DNA from: an uncultured Ignavibacteriota bacterium
GTDB taxonomy: Bacteria; Bacteroidota; Ignavibacteria; Palsa-1295
DNA: 64,000 nt
Direction of reading: 5' to 3'
NCBI GenBank assembly: GCA_903900335.1
Contig: CAIUMP010000004.1
Coordinates: 1-64,000 of the forward strand
The translations under genes were made by a program, and so were the position numbers. A model generated the notes under the pieces. The model searched no databases and was not told the DNA's origin. It saw nothing but the letters and a program-made list of their open reading frames with translations. Every line of letters begins with the position of its first letter. Positions within the stretch are counted from its first letter, which is position 1. Of the stretch, positions 60,652 through 64,000 are shown in pieces.

Positions 60652-61878
60652 ATGAGCGAAGCCATTCTCGAGTTTACCGAGATCGACGGAGGCATCACCG
60701 CCCCCAATGGCTTTCGCGCGTCCGGGGTCTATTGTGGTATCCGAAAAGTCAAGAAGGACATCGCGCTTATCACAAGCGACGTACCTGCGAGCGTTGCGGC
60801 TGTCTTTACGCTCAACAAGGTGCTCGCAGCGCCTGTCGTTGTTGATAAGCTACTGCTCAAACAGGGATCCGGCACCTGCTCGGCTATTGTCGTCAACAGC
60901 GGCAATGCGAATGCCTGCACTGGGGAACAGGGAATGAAGGATGCCTGGGAAATGGTGAAGGCCACTTCCACGGCGCTTCAGATTCCCGAAGCCGAAGTCT
61001 TGATCTCGTCCACAGGTGTCATCGGTCAATATCTCCCTATGGACAACGTCCGTCAGGGCATCGAGCAACTCCCGTTTCTGCTGTCAGAAGAAGGCAGCAA
61101 CGATGCCGCTCTTGCTATTATGACCACGGACACCTATGCGAAGGAAGTCGCCGTACTTTTAGAAGTTGGTGGCGTGCCCGTTCGAATCGGTGGAATCGCT
61201 AAAGGCTCAGGCATGATAGCTCCGAACATGGCGACGATGCTTGCATTCCTCTCGACAGATGCGAATGTTCCCCAACCCTTGCTACAGAAGACATTCGGCA
61301 GGCTGATCGACCGCTCTTTCAATCGCATCTCGGTTGATGGGGACACCAGCACGAACGACATGGCGGTGCTGCTTGCTAATGGGATGTCCGGTGCTCCGGC
61401 GTTAAGCGAGGGCACTGTGGACATGAAGCGATTCACGACGGCTCTCGAATTCGTTTTGGTCAAACTCGCCAAGATGATCGCTCGCGATGGCGAAGGCGCG
61501 ACAAAGCTGGTCGAGGTCGTGGTCAGTGGGGCCAGCAGCGAGTCACAAGCGCTTATGGCAGCGCGATCGGTCGCCAACAGCAATCTTGTAAAGACGGCTA
61601 TTCATGGCGAGGATGCCAATTGGGGTCGAATTCTTTGCGCTGTTGGCTATGCTGGAATTGTGTTCGACCCTGCGCAGGTGCAGCTCTCTTTGAACGGTGT
61701 GCCGATTCTTGAAAAGAACTACGGCATCGTCATTGATGAAGCAAAAGCGAAAGACGCCTTTGCCAGCGAGAACATCACGATCAAGATCAATCTCAATCAA
61801 GGCGGCGAAAGCGCAACATTCTGGACCTGTGATCTCTCGAAAGAATACGTCCACATCAACGCCAGTTATCGTTCGTAA
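60652..61878 (+). CDS. argJ: Bifunctional glutamate N-acetyltransferase/amino-acid acetyltransferase
   Basis: AIVVNSGNANACTGEQGMKDAWEM, VLISSTGVIGQYLPMDNV, IGGIAKGSGMIAPNMATMLAFLSTDA, DGDTSTNDMAVLLANG, HGEDANWGRILCAVGYAG. Confidence 0.97.
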   Translation: MSEAILEFTEIDGGITAPNGFRASGVYCGIRKVKKDIALITSDVPASVAAVFTLNKVLAAPVVVDKLLLKQGSGTCSAIVVNSGNANACTGEQGMKDAWEMVKATSTALQIPEAEVLISSTGVIGQYLPMDNVRQGIEQLPFLLSEEGSNDAALAIMTTDTYAKEVAVLLEVGGVPVRIGGIAKGSGMIAPNMATMLAFLSTDANVPQPLLQKTFGRLIDRSFNRISVDGDTSTNDMAVLLANGMSGAPALSEGTVDMKRFTTALEFVLVKLAKMIARDGEGATKLVEVVVSGASSESQALMAARSVANSNLVKTAIHGEDANWGRILCAVGYAGIVFDPAQVQLSLNGVPILEKNYGIVIDEAKAKDAFASENITIKINLNQGGESATFWTCDLSKEYVHINASYRS

Positions 61879-61893
61879 GTAGAACATCGGAAC

Positions 61894-63786
61894 ATGATAG
61901 ATATTCAAACAAAGGAAGACATCCTCATTGGTGCCCTGCCCTATATCCAACGGTATGAGGGAAAGACCTTCGTTATCAAGTATGGTGGCGCGGCGATGAC
62001 CGATGCGGCGCTCAAGGAGTCCTTCGCCAAGGATGTAACACTTCTCAAGAAGATCGGCATCAATGTCGTCATTGTACATGGCGGTGGCAATGCGGTCAGC
62101 GAGCTTTCCACACGACTTGGCATCGAACCGCGTTTCGTCGGCGGGCAACGGTACACAGATCCGGAGACGCTTAAGATGGTGGTTATGACGCTCACCGGGA
62201 CTGTGAACAAGGATGTGGTCGGTCTCATCAATCATGCCGGCGGAAACGCGCTGGGCCTTTCAGGCATTGACAACAATCTTATCACGGCGAAGAAGCACGC
62301 GCCTAAAGGTATTGATCTAGGGCTCGTCGGCGAAGTGGAGTCCGTGAACGCAGAATTCCTCAACTCGCTTATCTCCACTGGTATCATCCCGGTGATCGCT
62401 CCGCTTGGTGTTTCGGCCGACGGAGAGGTCTATAACATCAACGCTGATATAGCCGCCAGCGGCATTGCCCAGGCGCTCTGTGCAGAAAAGCTGTTCTTCT
62501 TGAGCGACACCGAAGGTGTTTTGGTCGAGGGTGAGCTTGTCCCGACGCTGACGAATGCCCGCGCGCAACAGTACATTAAGCAAGGCATCATCTCCGGCGG
62601 GATGATACCCAAGGTGAACGCGGCATTTGAAGCACTCGCCAATGGAGTACATAAGGTTCACTTGATCAACGGGGCTGCCAAGCACTCCTTGTTGCTTGAG
62701 ATCTTCACGCATGAAGGCGTCGGCACACAGATCATCCGTGAGGAGCGCGTCTTCGCAAGTCGCAGCACTGGCGAGCATGTGGCGAAAGGCCTCACACCCA
62801 AGCAAGACCTGCTCGATTTCTCCAACATGACAAAGCAGGATGTCGAAGATTTGCTGCACCTCACGGATGTGCTGAAGAAGTCCGATGCAAAGCCACTCGC
62901 TGGTAAACACGTGACTCTGCTCTTCCAGAAGCCATCTCTGCGGACACGAGTCTCCTTTGAGGTTGGTGTTTCGCAGCTTGGAGGAACCTCGCTCTACCTT
63001 TCCAACGAAGGTATTGGCCTCGGAGAACGGGAGTCGGTTAAAGATGTTGCGCGCGTGTTGTCGTCCTATTCGGATTGCATTGTAGCACGACTATTCGATC
63101 ACAACGTGTTGCTCGGGCTCGCGGAGTATTCGACTGTTCCTGTGGTCAATGCGCTCACGGATCTTTCTCATCCGTGCCAGATACTCGCGGACATGTACAC
63201 CGTGCGCCAGTTTGGGAAACTGCGTCCAGGTCTGAAGGTCGCCTTTATCGGTGATGGGAATAACGTTGCGAATTCATGGATCGAGATGGCGGCGATCTAT
63301 CCAATGCATCTTTCCATCGCCGCGCCGGCAGGGTATCATCCCGATCCGCGCTTGATGGAAAGCGCCAACCGCAGCGGCATCAGTACGATCGAGATCGTCA
63401 GCGACCCGCGCATCGCCGCCGACAGCGCCGACGTGATCTACACCGATGTCTGGACCAGCATGGGACAGGAGGAGGAAAAGCAGGAGCGACTCGCGGCATT
63501 TAAGGACTATCAAGTGAACAAGCCGCTCATCCAGCTCGCGCATCCGAATGCACTCATTATGCACTGCCTTCCAGCGCATCGTGGTGAAGAGATAACAGAT
63601 GAAGCAATGGAATCGAAGAACTCAGTGGTGTTCGTACAAGCGGAGAACCGCCTTCATGTCCAGAAGGCCTTGTTGGCAACGCTTCTTTCGGACACTTCCA
63701 CGCTGGCCGCACTTGGTGTAGATGAGTCGAACGATCCGTCGATGGAGAATTATGAACAAACAGAAACGTCAGTTTACCATTCGTGA
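61894..63786 (+). CDS. argB-argF: Fused acetylglutamate kinase-ornithine carbamoyltransferase
   Basis: N-half FVIKYGGAAM...VVIVHGGGNAVSELSTRLGIEPRFVGGQRYTD...GMIPKVNAA; C-half LLFQKPSLRTRVSFEVG...DLSHPCQILADM...FIGDGNNVANSW...MHCLPAHRGEEI; one uninterrupted 630-aa ORF. Confidence 0.95.
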   Translation: MIDIQTKEDILIGALPYIQRYEGKTFVIKYGGAAMTDAALKESFAKDVTLLKKIGINVVIVHGGGNAVSELSTRLGIEPRFVGGQRYTDPETLKMVVMTLTGTVNKDVVGLINHAGGNALGLSGIDNNLITAKKHAPKGIDLGLVGEVESVNAEFLNSLISTGIIPVIAPLGVSADGEVYNINADIAASGIAQALCAEKLFFLSDTEGVLVEGELVPTLTNARAQQYIKQGIISGGMIPKVNAAFEALANGVHKVHLINGAAKHSLLLEIFTHEGVGTQIIREERVFASRSTGEHVAKGLTPKQDLLDFSNMTKQDVEDLLHLTDVLKKSDAKPLAGKHVTLLFQKPSLRTRVSFEVGVSQLGGTSLYLSNEGIGLGERESVKDVARVLSSYSDCIVARLFDHNVLLGLAEYSTVPVVNALTDLSHPCQILADMYTVRQFGKLRPGLKVAFIGDGNNVANSWIEMAAIYPMHLSIAAPAGYHPDPRLMESANRSGISTIEIVSDPRIAADSADVIYTDVWTSMGQEEEKQERLAAFKDYQVNKPLIQLAHPNALIMHCLPAHRGEEITDEAMESKNSVVFVQAENRLHVQKALLATLLSDTSTLAALGVDESNDPSMENYEQTETSVYHS

Positions 63787-64000
63787 ACTACTCGCGCAAA
63801 AGCGCGTCAGTTCTCAGGAAGATCTGGTCAAGGCGCTCAAGCATGCGGGTATTGAGATTACCCAGGCTACGCTTTCGCGGGATCTGAACGAAATGGGAAT
63901 CGCCCGTATCAGCACACCAGAGGGGCACCGCTATGTCAGCTCTGAAGCAGACGATCTGCGCGTGCACGCACTGGTGAGCTATGAGATCACATCCATTCAG
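63752..64000 (+). CDS. argR: Arginine repressor, 3' end outside the window
   Basis: Read from the sequence: MNKQKRQFTIRELLAQKRVSSQEDLVKALKHAGIEITQATLSRDLNEMGIARISTPEGHRYV; overlaps the end of argB-argF. Confidence 0.93.
   Translation, partial: MNKQKRQFTIRELLAQKRVSSQEDLVKALKHAGIEITQATLSRDLNEMGIARISTPEGHRYVSSEADDLRVHALVSYEITSIQ

Noticed and set aside
1-64000. tRNA, rRNA or CRISPR loci
   Set aside because: No cloverleaf, rRNA-like block or repeat-spacer array was recognised by eye; a tRNAscan/Infernal run would be needed to exclude small RNAs.

Overview
This 64 kb window looks like chromosomal DNA of a Bacteroidota/Chlorobi-group-like bacterium, judged by a SprA-type T9SS translocon gene and T9SS-style C-terminal sorting domains. 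Most of it is core metabolism: pgk, hisS, an EIIA/PtsN-like gene, cca, sprA, rsmI, mrp/NifU-like, clpS, alaS, dacB, rpsT, adk, pntAB, tag, purT, and an arg cluster argC-argJ-argB/argF fusion-argR. Regions that stand out: (1) a collagen-like ([12 protein letters not shown])n surface protein next to a compact set of candidate modification genes (two GT2-TPR glycosyltransferases, a 2OG-Fe(II)-oxygenase-like protein, a membrane-anchored orphan of the GT TPR module, and a tandemly duplicated GH130-like propeller protein); (2) two toxin-antitoxin cassettes (MNT/HEPN and addiction-module/RelE-ParE), each followed within a few bases of its last stop codon by an in-frame copy of the 3' end of the upstream FAD-dependent oxidoreductase gene; (3) three copies of a 46-bp hairpin repeat in the adjacent non-coding 0.6 kb; (4) an in-frame acetylglutamate kinase-ornithine carbamoyltransferase fusion in an arginine operon headed by two 14-bp near-palindromes 20 bp apart and followed by argR; (5) a decayed DNA methyltransferase fragment and several palindromic dispersed repeats, one of them inside the dacB coding sequence. 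All functional names come from reading the translations by eye. No database search was run.
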